A stretch of DNA of 64,000 bases from Hippopus hippopus (GCA_946811185.2 OX328112.1:15977215-16041214), one strand, 5' to 3'. Shown: positions 52,863-63,930, counted from the first letter of the stretch. Numbers and translations: made by a program. Notes: generated by a model from the sequence alone, not told the origin.

Positions 52863-53541
52863 GACCTTTAACTACACAATCACTAACAAACCGGAAGAAG
52901 GGAGCTATTGAAAACATTGTTGGAAAAGATAAAATACTGGTAACCAGCATTTTCTCCTTTTCCCATAATTTTTTTCTACTTTATCAAAGACAGAAATCAT
53001 CACTTGAACAACATTTAGTTTGTCATCTGCAAATGCTTTTAATTTAGTCGAGTTCAACATTTTGTTGTTTGGTAAAAAGTGAAACCACCCTTTTAGAGGA
53101 AGACTTGAAAACTTTGTGAGAAAGGGAAAATATATTTGTAGCCAGCATTTTCCGACAGTGTTTTCTCCTCTTTAACTCTTTACCATATAACCACCCTGGA
53201 GAAGAAAGTTTTTGTGAACATAGTGGGGAAAAAGAGAAAATGCTGGTTACCGGCATTTTCTCCTTTTCCCATAACATTTTCTATCCTTTCAGAGACCATT
53301 GCAGCATTTTTTATCCAGAATTTTTTTCCTTTTTAAACAATGTTTTAAAAAAAACTTTTACATGAGGTCATCAAAACATTGTATTGTTTGGTAAAGAAAA
53401 AAGGAGAAAATGCTAGTCCTTTTCCCACAATGATTTCTACTCTATGAAAGACAAATTCAATCATTTGTGCCACTCTGACTTTGTCGTCTGCAATCGCTTT
53501 CAAATTTGGACAAGTATAAAATCTTGTCTGTCAAAGAGTTA
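52863..53541. mobile_element. Cluster of four TTAA-MITE copies
   Basis: 52863-53084, 53086-53170 (partial), 53171-53300 (perfect hairpin 'gaaaatgctggttaccggca' at about 53235) and 53359-53541. Adjacent copies lie in both orientations. Confidence 0.8.
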
Positions 53542-53729
53542 AGACCAAAATAGTTTGTACACAGCATTTAGATATAATGAGATTAAATGCCTGAGCAATA
53601 CATTTTGCATAGATGTAAGGTCAGTATTTGGTAATTCAGCAAATTTAGACCAGCAATAATATCCACTTTTACAGTATTGTGTAAAATAGTCTCAGTACTT
53701 GAGATTTTCTGCAAAATAAGTTTCTTTCT

Positions 53730-53826
53730 TCACTTTAAACCAGTCATTTCCACGGACACTTCCCACAATTTAGCCGCCGCTTCATCATCTTCCGCATATG
53801 GTTGTAGCTTTGTCAAGGCACAGTCA
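53730..53826 (-). CDS. SDR unit 2, exon 7
   Basis: 97 nt, same limits as unit 1. Encodes (S)DCALTKLQPYAEDDEAAAKL and WEVSVEMTGLK. Stop TGA at 53730-53732. Confidence 0.9.
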
Positions 53827-53860
53827 CTGAAAATATGTAGAAACAAGGAAGACCTTTTAA

Positions 53861-53970
53861 CCCTTTCCCAAACAGTCTCAAATTTTAACCATCCTGTCCG
53901 AGAAGGTTTCTGAAAACATTGCTAGATAAAGACAAAACGCTGGTAATCCGCAAAGTTTTCTACTCTCCGA
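53861..53970. mobile_element. TTAA-MITE left half
   Basis: 'ccctttcccaaacagtctca', 'gctggtaatccgcaaag'; truncated just before the TRIM. Confidence 0.7.
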
Positions 53971-53987
53971 TGAAAGTCCCATTCTGT

Positions 53988-54383
53988 TGTTATGGGAAAC
54001 CATTCCTTCATGCATGGCTTCGTCCCGATTTAAATACAATGCCTAACAACTGCGGTAGGAAGATATCTCTTTAGCTCAGTGGTTATGGTATTGGTCTTTT
54101 AAACCTCGAAAAACGAGGATCTTGTCTGCTGTGGGTTCGAATCCCACCACATGCGATTTGTATTTCAGCCATGCATTTGTTCATTTGTTTCTTTGTTACG
54201 ACTTTGTTCGTAAGATGGGGGCTCGTCCGGGATTGGCCATTGAGCCATTAACCCCATTTGTTGTCCAAAAACGGAGTTTCTGCCTAATAAGGCTTTAAGT
54301 CATCAATAAATGATGACTTTAAGAGGGGGTGTGTTACGGGAGACCATTCCTTCATGCATGGCTTCGTCCCGATTTAAATACAA
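53988..54383 (+). mobile_element. Miniature LTR element (TRIM) with tRNA-like LTR
   Basis: 5' LTR from TGTTATGGGAAACCATTCC (53988) to about 54215. Primer-binding site TGGGGGCTCGTCCGGGAT at 54216-54233 is complementary to the conserved 3' end of tRNA-Pro. About 87 bases of interior without ORF, polypurine tract AAGAGGGGGTG 54321-54331, then the 3' LTR starts TGTTACGGGAGACCATTCC at 54332 and is cut at 54383. The LTR start matches over 52-53 bases with two differences. Unit 1 lacks the element. Confidence 0.85.
54071..54160 (+). ncRNA. tRNA-like sequence inside the TRIM LTR
   Basis: A box TTAGCTCAGTGG (54071-54082), an anticodon-like loop CTTTTAA (TTT, lysine type), B box GGTTCGAATCC (54134-54144). 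Acceptor stem pairing is poor and about 20 extra bases lie between loop and T arm, so it is not a working tRNA gene. Confidence 0.6.
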
Positions 54384-54484
54384 TTTAAGACAGAAGACAT
54401 CTTTTGAACTACCTATAAGTTGTTATCTGCTAATGCTTACTATTGGTTTCAGTCTCAAGTTTTGTAGAGTGGTAAAGAGTTTAC
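54384..54484. mobile_element. TTAA-MITE right part
   Basis: 'aagacagaagacatcttttg' to 'gtggtaaagagttt'; the left part was lost with the TRIM junction. Confidence 0.75.
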
Positions 54485-54747
54485 AAAAGGTTGCTATATA
54501 CATGTATTGTTATTGTAAGATTATTTTCCTAGAATATTTCACAAATATTATATGGTAAGGAATGAAAATCAAAGCAAACATTGTGACAGCACAGGATTTT
54601 GCAGTACTTTGAACATAAAGTCTTAACAGCATGTCGATGACAAAGCACACTTCAAAGACTTGACGAAATGACCCTGAGCCATGCTTGAGCAAAAGGGAGC
54701 TAATGGCAGTTCAATTTTGTTAAGAAAACAATGGTTCATAATTATAC

Positions 54748-54961
54748 CTGAAGTATTTGCCGGTCACATTTTCCACTTCCTCTGATACTGACAAATAAAT
54801 AGAAGTCTGAGCTCCATCTTTTGGAGTTTTAATCATGTACTTTAAACAGTGAAACAAAGCCATAAAAGGCCATCGAACATAGAAAGGGGTGTCATTCATA
54901 TAGCGAACAAGCTCTGTGGAAACAGCGCCTGGATGAACGGAGTTTGTGGTCACACCAGTAC
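54748..54961 (-). CDS. SDR unit 2, exon 6
   Basis: 214 nt, acceptor 'ctgtttcag', donor gtataatt. GTGVTTNSVHPGAVSTELVR, then 'WPFMALFHCLKYMIKTPKDG' and 'VENVTGKYF'. About ten residue changes from unit 1, mostly hydrophobic swaps in the loop that faces substrate and membrane. Confidence 0.93.
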
Positions 54962-55039
54962 CTGAAACAGAAACACGATTGAAATAAGTCTTGCTATGAA
55001 GCCGTCACATCAGTATGTAAGACAGTAACATGACTGAAA

Positions 55040-55150
55040 TGGTGTGTGGTAAAAATGCCAGAGGTAAAAATGACAGGTACTAAAAATGCCAGAGGTAAAA
55101 AAGTCATGGTTAAAGTGGTAAATATGCCAGGGGTAAAAATGCCAGATGTA
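55040..55150. repeat. Minisatellite 'taaaaatgccagagg', unit 2
   Basis: About seven units, shorter than the unit 1 array at 32935-33125. Confidence 0.8.
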
Positions 55151-55604
55151 TTAACTATAGTACAGTCCGCTCCACACATTACAAGATCGATTTCACCGAG
55201 ATACCGCTTATAACGTACATCTTGCCGAGTCTCTGCACAATTCCTTCTTTTTTTCTTTCATTTTATACCGTGTTTTACGAGATCGGTTACGGCGAGATAT
55301 CGGCTACAACGTAAAAATAGTCAAGGCCCCACACGAAAATTTCCCACCTTGCAACGAGGTCCATTGATAAAATATGTTGTCTGCATTAGTTTGTCACCAT
55401 GCAAGGCAATTATCGAATAATTATCAGATTAACTGTCTAACATTAAACTATTGTCGCGTATTGGATATGTTTGCGCTACGGGCTAAATTGATCTGTAGGT
55501 GATTAAATGTTATCACACATTTTTTTTGAGCAGTTTATACATGTAGCTTATTACTGACCAGTTCTGATTTGTATTGTGAAGAGAAAAGAACACAAATTTT
55601 GAAA

Positions 55605-58600
55605 ATGGATGATAACAAACAAGAGGGCCATGATGGCCCTATAGTCGCTCACCTGAGTCTTTTGACCAAACATGACCCATTTTCAATCTACCCGACATGA
55701 CCCATTCTCAAACTCGACCGAGATATCATCAAGACAAACATTCTGACCAACTTTCCAGAGTTTTGGTCTGAAAATGTGGCCTCTAGAGCATACACAAGGT
55801 TTTTCTAAGATATGATCTAGTGACCTAGTTTTTTGCCTGACATGACCCATTTTCAAACTTATTCAAGATATCATAAAGACAAACATTCTGGCCAAGTTTC
55901 ATGAGTATCGGACTGAAAATGTGGCCTCTAGAGCGTACACAAAGTTTTTCTAAGATTTGACCTAGTGACATAGTTTTTGATCCGACATGACCAATTTTTG
56001 AACTTGTTCAAGCTATCATCAAGACAAACATTCTGACCAAGTTTCATGAGTATCTGACTGAAAATGTGGCCTCTAGAGCGTACACAATGTTTTTCTCAGA
56101 TTTGACTTAGTGACCTAGTTTTTGACCCGACATGACCCATTCTTGAACTCGACCGAGATATAATCAAGACAAACATTCTGACCAACTTTCAAGAGTTTTG
56201 GGCTGAAAATGTGGCCTCAAGAGCGTACACAAGGTTTTTCTAAGATTTGACCTAGTGACCTAGTTTTTGACCCGACATGACCCATTCTCGAACTCGACCG
56301 AGATATAATCAAGACAAACATTCTGACCAACTTTCTCAAGTTTTGGGCTGTAAATGTGGCCTCAAGAGCGTACAAAAGGTTTTTCTAAGATATGACCTAG
56401 TAACCTAGATTTTTGCCCGACATTACCCATTTTTAAACTAGTCTGAGATATCATCAAGACAAACATTCTGACCAACTTTCAAGAGTTTTGGGCTGAAAAT
56501 GTGGCCTCTAGAGCGTACACAAGGTTTTTATAAGATTTGACCTAGTGACCTGTTTTTGACCCTACATGACCCATTTTCGAACTCGTCCGAGATATCATCA
56601 AGGCAACATTCTGACCAAGTTTCATGAGTATCTGACTAAAAATGTGGCCTCTAGAGTGTACACAAGGTTTTTCTAGGATTTGACCTAGTTTTTGACCTGA
56701 CATGACCCATTTTCAAACTCATCCGAGATATCATCAAGACAAACATTCTGACCAAGTTTCATGAGTATCTGACTAAAACTGTGGCCTCTAGAGCGTACAC
56801 AAGGTTTTTCTAACATTTGACCTAGTGACCTAGTTTTTGACCTGACGGGACCCATTTTCAAACTCGTCCGAGATATCATCGAGACAAACATTCTGACCAA
56901 ATTCATGAGTATCTGACTGAAAATGTGGCCTCTAGAGCGTACACAAGGTTTTTACTAAGATTTGACCTAGTGACCTAGTTTTTGATCCAACATGACCCAT
57001 TTTCAAACTCGTCCAAGATATCATCGAGGAAAACATTCTGAACAAGTTTCATGAGTATCGGACTGAAAATGTGGCCTCTAGAGCATACACAATGTTTTTC
57101 TCAGATTTGACCTAGTGACCTAGTTTTTGACCCGACATGACCCATTTTCAAACTCATCCGAGTTATCATCAAGACAAATATTCTGACCAAGTTTCATGAG
57201 TATCGGATTGAAAATGTGGCCTCTAGAGCGTACACAAGGTAAAAGTTGACGACGGACGACGCACGACGGACGCCGGACACAGCACAATCACAAAAGCTCA
57301 CCATGAGCACTTCGTGCTCAGGTGAGCTAAAAACGAAAAGCTATTCCATTGGAATTAAAATTTGAAATAATTAATGAAGTCAAAAAAGGACTTTACTCGA
57401 AATCTGAAATTGCTAGAAAACATGGACTGGCATCGAGTACACTCAGCACGATTTTGAAAAATAAAGACTCGATCAAATCCAACTTTGAAAGAAGTTTGTT
57501 CCTGGCCAGTCGAAAGCGATTCTGTTCGGGCGAGTACACAGACATCGAGGAAGCGCTTTTCAAATGGTTCACATCGGCCCATAGCGCAGGCGTACCAATA
57601 ACAGGACCAGTCTTGGCTACTAAAGCTGAATCATTGGCTGAAAAGTTAGGACGCATTAACTTCAAGGCATCGAATGGATTTATTGAAAGATTTAAGGAGT
57701 GTAGGGGCATCGTGTATAAAAATGTCTGTGGAGAAAGTAACGCTGTCGATTGTGAAATTGTACAGTCTTGGAAAGAGAAATTGCCCAGTTTAATTGAACA
57801 TTACGAGCCTCGCAACATTTTCAATGCCGATGAAACTGGCTTATTTTATAAACTGCAGCCTGATAAGTCTTTGCATTTTAAAGGCGAATTGTGCAGTGGC
57901 GGAAAAAAGTCAAAAGAAAGGATAACTGTTATGCTTGCCGCAAACATGTCTGGAACTGATAAATTGAAGCCATTTTTAATCGGAAAATTCAAAAACCCAC
58001 GATGTTTAAAGGGTGTTAAAAGTCTACCCGTTGACTATGAGGCTAATGGAAGAGCCTGGATGACAAGTGACCTGTTTGAGAACTGGGCTCGGAAGGTTGA
58101 TAAACAAATGCATTTAGCACAGAGACACATTTTACTTTTCATCGACAATTGCCCTGCGCATCCTGAATTAAACGGTCTGACTAACATTAAGCTTATGTTT
58201 TTACCACCCAACACGACGTCACACTTACAACCCTGTGACCAGGGAATCATTAAAGCGTTCAAGGTGTATTACCAAAAGTTGCTTGTTGATTCGGCATTAT
58301 CCTCATTTGAGAATGGCACCGAAGCACAAATCAACATAAAAAATGCCATTTATTGGACGTCTGATGCATGGCAAATGGTGTCCCTAAAGTGCATTGCAAA
58401 CTGTTTTAAGAAAGCAGGATTCGAACATAGCAGTCAGGTTGTCAATGATGTGCATGCAGAGGATCTGGAGGAAGACATCTCACTGAGCCAGCTGCGATTA
58501 CTTCTTCGTGAGAACTTTCCGGAAACCTCTGCTGATGCATACGTTGACGTGGACAATAAAGTTACTGTGACAGGAACTTTCACTGACGATGACATTGTGT

Positions 58601-58823
58601 CTGAAATTAAGTTGCAGTCTCAGTGTGACAATCACGAGGATGATGACGACGACGATACTGTAAAATCATGTGACACTTTAACTGGCGGTGTTTCTAGTTC
58701 TTTGAGTGCGAGTCGGACATTTATCAGAGCACATTTTCAAACTTAGGGAGTATTGAACAATTACTGCAGGATAAAATCAAAAACAAAAAAAGGCAATCTA
58801 AAATAACAGCATTCTTCAAATAA
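55605..58823 (+). pseudogene. pogo/Tigger-like transposase, interrupted
   Basis: ATG at 55605 (MDDNK), split by the nested element 55619-57330, resuming in frame at 57334 (RKAIPLELKF). An open frame of about 465 codons follows (57349-58746). Order: psq-type helix-turn-helix with 'SEIARKHGLASSTLSTILKN'; CENP-B-type DNA-binding domain around 'FKWFTSAHSAGVPITG'; DDE domain with 'IFNADETGLFY' (first Asp at 57829), 'LLFIDNCPAHP' and 'LQPCDQGIIKAF' (DD30D spacing). An acidic linker follows. The frame closes at 58744-58746 (TAG); the family-type tail lies one frame over and ends TAA 58821-58823. So it is broken at both ends, though the catalytic core is intact. Confidence 0.92.
55619..57330 (+). mobile_element. 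Helentron/'pearl'-like element nested in the transposase
   Basis: Subtype 1: ACAAGAGGGCCATGATGGCCCT, GCTCACCTGAGTC; about eleven ~145-bp monomers of the same type as at 28852-30058; 'gacgacggacgacgcacgac' tract; hairpin GAGCAC-TTC-GTGCTC, AGGTGAGCTAA. Confidence 0.9.
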
Positions 58824-59139
58824 ATGTACTGTATATTTATTTTTAAAATGCTAACATTCATGTAAATATCTCGTAAATACATATACTGTAATACATTGTA
58901 CAGTAAATCGATAGAGTTATCTGTCTTTGTATACTCTTCAAAAAGAAGGTAATTAGCTACTTCCGGTGTAAACGAAAGTAAACAATATGAAGGTCTGTAT
59001 CCTTACGACGTTTGATTTCTGATTTGGTTATAACGAGACCAGGTTACAACGAGGTAATACTTCTTGTCCCTGCGATCTTGCTGTATCCGGAGTGCACTGT
59101 ATATGCGTGGTGAAAAACACATTGGCCATCCTGGTTAGA

Positions 59140-59320
59140 CCCCAAAACACCCCACAAAAGGCTTTTAAAAACACTTGGAGTAGGAAAAAATGCTGGTAAC
59201 TAGTATTTCCTCCTTTTCCCGCAATGTTTTTACCCTTCCCAAAACAAATGTCAATTTGTTGTCAGCAATTGCTTTCAATTTTCCAAGTCCAAAATTTTGT
59301 AATTTGTTAAAGTTATATCC
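59140..59320. mobile_element. TTAA-MITE shared by both units
   Basis: Unbroken host site of the unit 1 insertion 33435-34715; 'aaatgctggtaactagtatt', 'ttgttgtcagcaattgcttt'. Confidence 0.8.
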
Positions 59321-59713
59321 TTCCAGCTAGAAAGAATGTCATAAAAAATTGGTAGACAGTAGAATGGTTAAAAATTTAGTCTGCTGTGTAAACATACATG
59401 ATTCACTGATATATATGTTGTAGGGGATAAAGACACATATTGAAAATCTTCGATTTAAAACCGTAAACATTAAAACAGTGGTTTCATTGATGGCCCCAAT
59501 CTGTCATAACTGGTAATAACCAATGCAACATTGCAACCGTGAGGGGCAACATTTATCATGAAGATACAAGAATGATTATAGTTTGATAAAACACATATGA
59601 AATGGGTTAAAAACTGGCTGAAAATGAGTATAGATGTATCTTTAAGAGAAAATGTCATAACTTTGCACCACAACATTGCAAAAGTATAGCAAATCAAGTT
59701 CTGAATATGGTAC

Positions 59714-59833
59714 CTTTAAGCCGTTTGCTCAATTCTCTTGTGAAGAGAATGTTGGCCAATTTGCTAGCGCTGTATGCCAGCACTGGGTGGTAGCTTTTCT
59801 CTCCATTCAAATTCTCGAAGTCCAATCCTTTCA
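59714..59833 (-). CDS. SDR unit 2, exon 5 (active site)
   Basis: 120 nt, acceptor 'ttcttacag', donor [26 protein letters not shown], then [20 protein letters not shown]. The catalytic Tyr and Lys are in frame and open, unlike unit 1. Confidence 0.94.
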
Positions 59834-59876
59834 CTGTAAGAAAAAATTTATAGGAATACATTCAACCATATAATGA

Positions 59877-60094
59877 TTAATTCTTTACCACACAATGCTG
59901 AGTTTTAACGACCCTGAAAGAGAAGGCTTTTGAAAACATTGTGAGAATAAGAGAAAATGTTGGTAACAAGCATTTTCTCTTTTTCCAACAACGTTTTCTA
60001 CCAATCAAATACAGAAAGCACCATTTAACCTTCATCATCTGCAGATTCTTTCAATAAGGTCCAGTCCAAAATTTTGTCATATGGTAAGAGTTAA
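59877..60094. mobile_element. TTAA-MITE shared by both units
   Basis: TTAATTCTTTACC to 'ggtaagagTTAA', hairpin 'aaaatgttggtaacaagcat'. Confidence 0.88.
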
Positions 60095-60128
60095 GCAAAA
60101 CTTTTTCCAAATATTTCAGAAGCTTCAT

Positions 60129-60345
60129 TAACCCTTTACCACATAATCCCAAGTTTTAACAAAGCTAAGAAAGAAACTTTTTGAAAACATTGTGGAAAAA
60201 GGTATGCAGCATTTTCTCCTTTTCCCACAATGTTTTCTACCTTTTCCAAGACAAATCCCATTATTTGAACCATTAATTTATCCTCTGCAAATGCTGTCAA
60301 TTTGGACAATTCTTTAATTTTGCTGTTTGGTGAAGACTAACCAAA
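60129..60345. mobile_element. TTAA-MITE shared by both units
   Basis: Empty-site partner for the insertion 35951-36153; left hairpin arm shortened ('ggaaaaaggtatgcagcatt'). Confidence 0.85.
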
Positions 60346-60524
60346 TGAAACTACTCTAGAAATTTAATGTAGCAGATTTTTTCGTTGGAGTAAGAGGTAT
60401 TATCAAACAACAAGCCATCACATGTGTACTTACAGTAACCAAAGAATACTAGTAGGTGGTTGTGAAACATTCATTTACGTAAGAAACCTTGAGTTTGTTT
60501 GCCCAAGTTTATTACTATGAACCG

Positions 60525-60812
60525 AGCCCAGGTAGCGCAGTTTGTAGTGTCAGGACTTGAGAACATGGGGTTCCTGCTTCATACCCCTAGCCAATTTCTT
60601 TCCGATGATTGATGATAGTCGTTGTAACAGAATTTGTTTCTCTCTCATCCCTGACTTTTGGTTTGATGTTGGTTATGTGGGAAAGCAGTTAGTGGCTTGT
60701 AAGGAATATTGTGCAAAGTACCGGTCACAGAAACTCCAGGAAGGCATGGATAAGTGCACTGGCTGCCACGATTTAACTAAAATGTTGAAAACATCGTTAA
60801 AATACCATAAAT
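60525..60812 (+). mobile_element. Family E SINE, old copy
   Basis: 'gagcccaggtagcgcagttt' head with mutated A box; 'gattgatgatagtcgttgta'; tail 'aatgttgaaaacatcgttaa'. Confidence 0.85.
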
Positions 60813-60887
60813 CAACCATTATTCCTATGAACATAAGTTTATTTGTTGTATGTTCAGGTACACAAGACATGCGTGAAAAATGCTCAC

Positions 60888-61049
60888 CAAATCTGTGCCC
60901 AAGAGACGACACATTTACAATCCTGCTTGGAGCCGAATCTTTTATCAGATCTAGTAAAAGGTTGGTTAATAAGAAATGCCCCAAGTGGTTAGTGCCGAAC
61001 TGTAGCTCAAATCCATCAGCTGTCTTCCAATGTGGCGTCCACATCACAC
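60888..61049 (-). CDS. SDR unit 2, exon 4
   Basis: 162 nt. [20 protein letters not shown], '[20 protein letters not shown]', '[14 protein letters not shown]'. Two residue differences from unit 1. Donor GTGAGC. Confidence 0.95.
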
Positions 61050-61118
61050 CTGAAAATTTTCTGAGTATGTATTTTTATAGTAGTATGCTTAGCCTGGGAA
61101 CAGGCACCAATAATTTTT

Positions 61119-61348
61119 TGACCCTTTTCCACACCATCACGTTTTAACAGTCCATGAGAAAAACGCTTTTGAAAATGCTGCAGGTAAAAGAGAAAATACT
61201 GGCAACCAGCATTTCCTCCATTGCCCACAGTGTATTCTATGCTATCAAAGGCAGAAATCATCATAATTATGAGCAATATCTATCTTGTGTTCTGCAAATG
61301 CTTCCAGTTTAGTCTAGTCAAAAATTGTGTCATTTTGTAAAGAGTCAA
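61119..61348. mobile_element. TTAA-MITE shared by both units
   Basis: 'caccatcacgttttaacagt', hairpin 'gaaaatactggcaaccagca', 'ttgtgttctgcaaatgcttc'. A C-run follows at 61551-61563. Confidence 0.8.
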
Positions 61349-61593
61349 TCAATCCTTGTCACAGTATCCTTATTGTGCTCTTTACCATTTCCAAGAAAAA
61401 ATTGTAAGAAAATATGGACAGAAAAATGATCTGGCTGGAACCCAGGCTATAGTGTTGCTACTACATACCTATGTGTTTGCAGGTTAATCCTCACTAAAGA
61501 GCCAAATTTTCAGACTTGTCTCAATATAAAACATCTACTTACTCACAACCGCCCCCCCCCCCCTTACAGGCAGTAAATTTGAAATTGGTACAA

Positions 61594-62297
61594 ATGAGCT
61601 GAAATTCTTTGATTGGTTTGAAAACACTGTGGCAAAAGGAGAAAATGCTGGTTACCATAAGGTTTCCCAAAGCGTTCTCCCTCAGGGTTGTTAACTGTTT
61701 ACCACACAATCCCGAGTTTTCAGACACTTCAGAAGAAGCCTTTTGAAAACATTGTGGGAAAAGGAGAAAATGCTGGTAACCAGCATTTTCTCCTTTTCCC
61801 ACAATGTTTGCTACCCTGTCAAAGACAAATTCCATCATTTGAGCCAAATTTAAATTGACGTCTGCAAATGCTTTCAATTTGGACTAGTCTAAATTTATTG
61901 TGTGGTAAAGAGTTAAAACAAAAGATTGTGTGGTGAAAAGTTTAAACCTGTGTTTTCACAACCCTGAGAAAAGACTGTTGTAAAAGGAGGAAATGCTGGT
62001 AACCTGCATTTTCTCCTTTTCCAGCAATGTTTTCTACCCTTAAAGAGATGGCAGATTCCGCCATTTAGAAACAATTTGCAGTCCAAACAGCTAACTTTCA
62101 CACTCATTCATATTGAAAGCATTTGCAGGCAACAAATGAAATGTGGCTGAAGTTATGAGATTTGACTGTGAAAGAATGAAAGCATTGTGAGAAAAAGAGA
62201 TTATGCTGCTTCTGGCATTTTCTAATTTTCCCATATTGTTTTCGACTGCTTTCTATCTCAGGGTTGTTTAAACTCAGGGTTGTCTTGTTGAGGGTTA
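61594..62297. mobile_element. Array of four TTAA-MITE copies
   Basis: 61594-61690 (left part missing), 61691-61916 (complete, perfect hairpin at about 61748-61808), 61917-62105 and 62106-62297 (both decayed). Copies abut with shared TTAA, suggesting insertion next to or into earlier copies. Confidence 0.85.
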
Positions 62298-62397
62298 AAT
62301 ATGGCCTAAATCAGTGAAATCTGATCCTTGGCCTACACTGACAACCCGTAGTACCCTAATTGTTGAGATAAGTGCTGGGTATTTTCTACTTTTAACT

Positions 62398-62810
62398 TAT
62401 TTATTCCTTATCCATCCATTACAAAACAATCCTGTATAAACGATCTTGAGGAAGAAGGCATGGAAAACATTATGAAAAATGGAGAAAAATCTAGTGACAA
62501 GCATCTTCTCCATTTTCCACAGTATTTCCCACCCTTTCAACGACAAATTGTAACATTCTGAGCCACATTTACTCTCACGTAGACTTGTTAACCTTTTACT
62601 GCACAATGCCCACTTTTAATGACCCTGGGAAAGAATCCTTACGAAAACATTGTATAAAAAGGAGAAAATGCTGGTAACCAACATTTTCTCCTTTTTCCAC
62701 AATGTTTTCTACCCTATTAAAGAAAAATTGCACCATTTGAGCCACAATGTGGTCTGCAAATGCTTTCAATTTGGACAAGGCTAAAATTTTGTTGTCTGGT
62801 AAAGGGTTAA
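62398..62810. mobile_element. Two TTAA-MITE copies
   Basis: 62398-62587 (decayed, 'aaaaatctagtgacaagcat') and 62588-62810 (TTAA both ends, hairpin 'gaaaatgctggtaaccaaca'). Confidence 0.88.
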
Positions 62811-62880
62811 TACTCTCCATATAGGTAAATCTAAAATTTGTTGTCTGGTAAAAATTTATGACAATATACAATATTAAAAT

Positions 62881-63130
62881 GAGCCGTGCTCTGACAACAG
62901 GTGGCTTAATGTATCTCCATGATGCTTATACCAAGCAAGTCATAACAATTAAGGATCCATAAAATCTGTTTTGTCTAAAACTGAATCCCTCAAAACAACG
63001 GTCGTTGGACATGCAGAAAATTGACCAAAAGCTGAAAGTATCAACCCAGATTACCTGACGCAGACTGCACAAGCTGACCTGGGTCGATTCTTTTTTTTAA
63101 AACCCCTATTCACGGAGCATTGTGCATGTA
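62881..63130 (-). mobile_element. GC-core MITE family B, complete in unit 2
   Basis: 'gagccgtgctctgacaacag' to 'attcacggagcattgtg'. Its 'attgaccaaaagctgaaagt' is the uninterrupted counterpart of the target of 38051-39894. Confidence 0.8.
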
Positions 63131-63259
63131 TCATTAGCATAACAAGTCAACAAGTGACAACATAATATGATTGGTAAAGCACTGAATGAAATTGTCAAGG
63201 TAATAATGAACATTTTGAGCATTGCTGTCAAACAACTAAAATAATGTAGATAAACAAAC

Positions 63260-63451
63260 CTGCATTATTCACTAATATGTCCAGTCTACTCTCTTTCTCC
63301 TTCACCTCAGCAGCACATGTTCTCACCGAATCCAAAGAGGATAAATCCAGATTGTATACAACCACATTACTGTTGCCACTAGATTCTCGGATATCTGTTG
63401 CAGCTTTCTCCGCTTTCGAAATGTCTCTACAAGCCAGTAACACCCGAGCAC
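63260..63451 (-). CDS. SDR unit 2, exon 3
   Basis: 192 nt, GARVLLACRDISKAEKAATD to 'ESRLDILVNNA'. Three residue changes from unit 1 (E/D, D/N, K/N). Exons 1 and 2 lie beyond the window. Confidence 0.95.
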
Positions 63452-63481
63452 CTAAAGCATACAAATTACACTAAAAACTAT

Positions 63482-63706
63482 ATAACCCTTTACCACACAA
63501 TCACGACTTTTAACAAGCCCGAGGAGGAAGATTTTGCAAACATTGTTGGAAGTGGAAAAAATGCTTGTAACCAGCATTTTCTCCTTTTCCCAAAATGCTT
63601 TCTACCCTATCAAAGACTACTTTTGTCATTTGAGCCACCTTTAATTTGTTGTCTGCATTGCTTTCAATTTGGACAGGTCTAAAATTTTGTCATTTGGTAA
63701 AGAGAT
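63482..63706. mobile_element. TTAA-MITE shared by both units
   Basis: 'aaccctttaccacacaatca', 'aaaaatgcttgtaaccagca', right end 'ttggtaaagagatagg' without TTAA. Confidence 0.85.
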
Positions 63707-63719
63707 AGGTGGCCAGCTC

Positions 63720-63930
63720 TACTGACCTTTACAATGCCGAGTTTTAACAACCCTGATTAAAAAAGCTTTTGAAAATATTGTGGGAGGAGAAAATGATGTT
63801 AAGGAGCATTTTATCCTTGTCCAAAATGCTTTCTAGCCTATTATAAAACTTAAGCTGATTTGTACCTATTTCAAATTTTCATCTGCAGATGTTTTGAAAA
63901 TCTGCCTTCTTGGAAAGAGTTCAGCAAACA
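63720..63930. mobile_element. TTAA-MITE, diverged
   Basis: 'gacctttacaatgccgagtt', 'gaaaatgatgttaaggagca', 'ttttcatctgcagatg'. Followed by the start of another copy at 63938 ('ttaactctttatcac'). Confidence 0.75.

Larger units (their letters stand above)
55163..59099 (+). mobile_element. pogo/Tigger-like DNA transposon
   Basis: TIRs CAGTCCGCTCCACACATTAC and CAGTGCACTCCGGATACAGC (about 27 bp, imperfect, both ending AAGATCG), flanked by TA (55161-55162, 59100-59101). Subterminal sequences repeat 'ttataacg' and 'cgagat', as in Tigger ends. It contains one transposase gene and a nested Helentron-like element. Absent from unit 1. Confidence 0.9.

Noticed and set aside
57355..57710. Minus-strand ORFs opposite the transposase
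   Set aside because: Shadows of the long + strand transposase frame.
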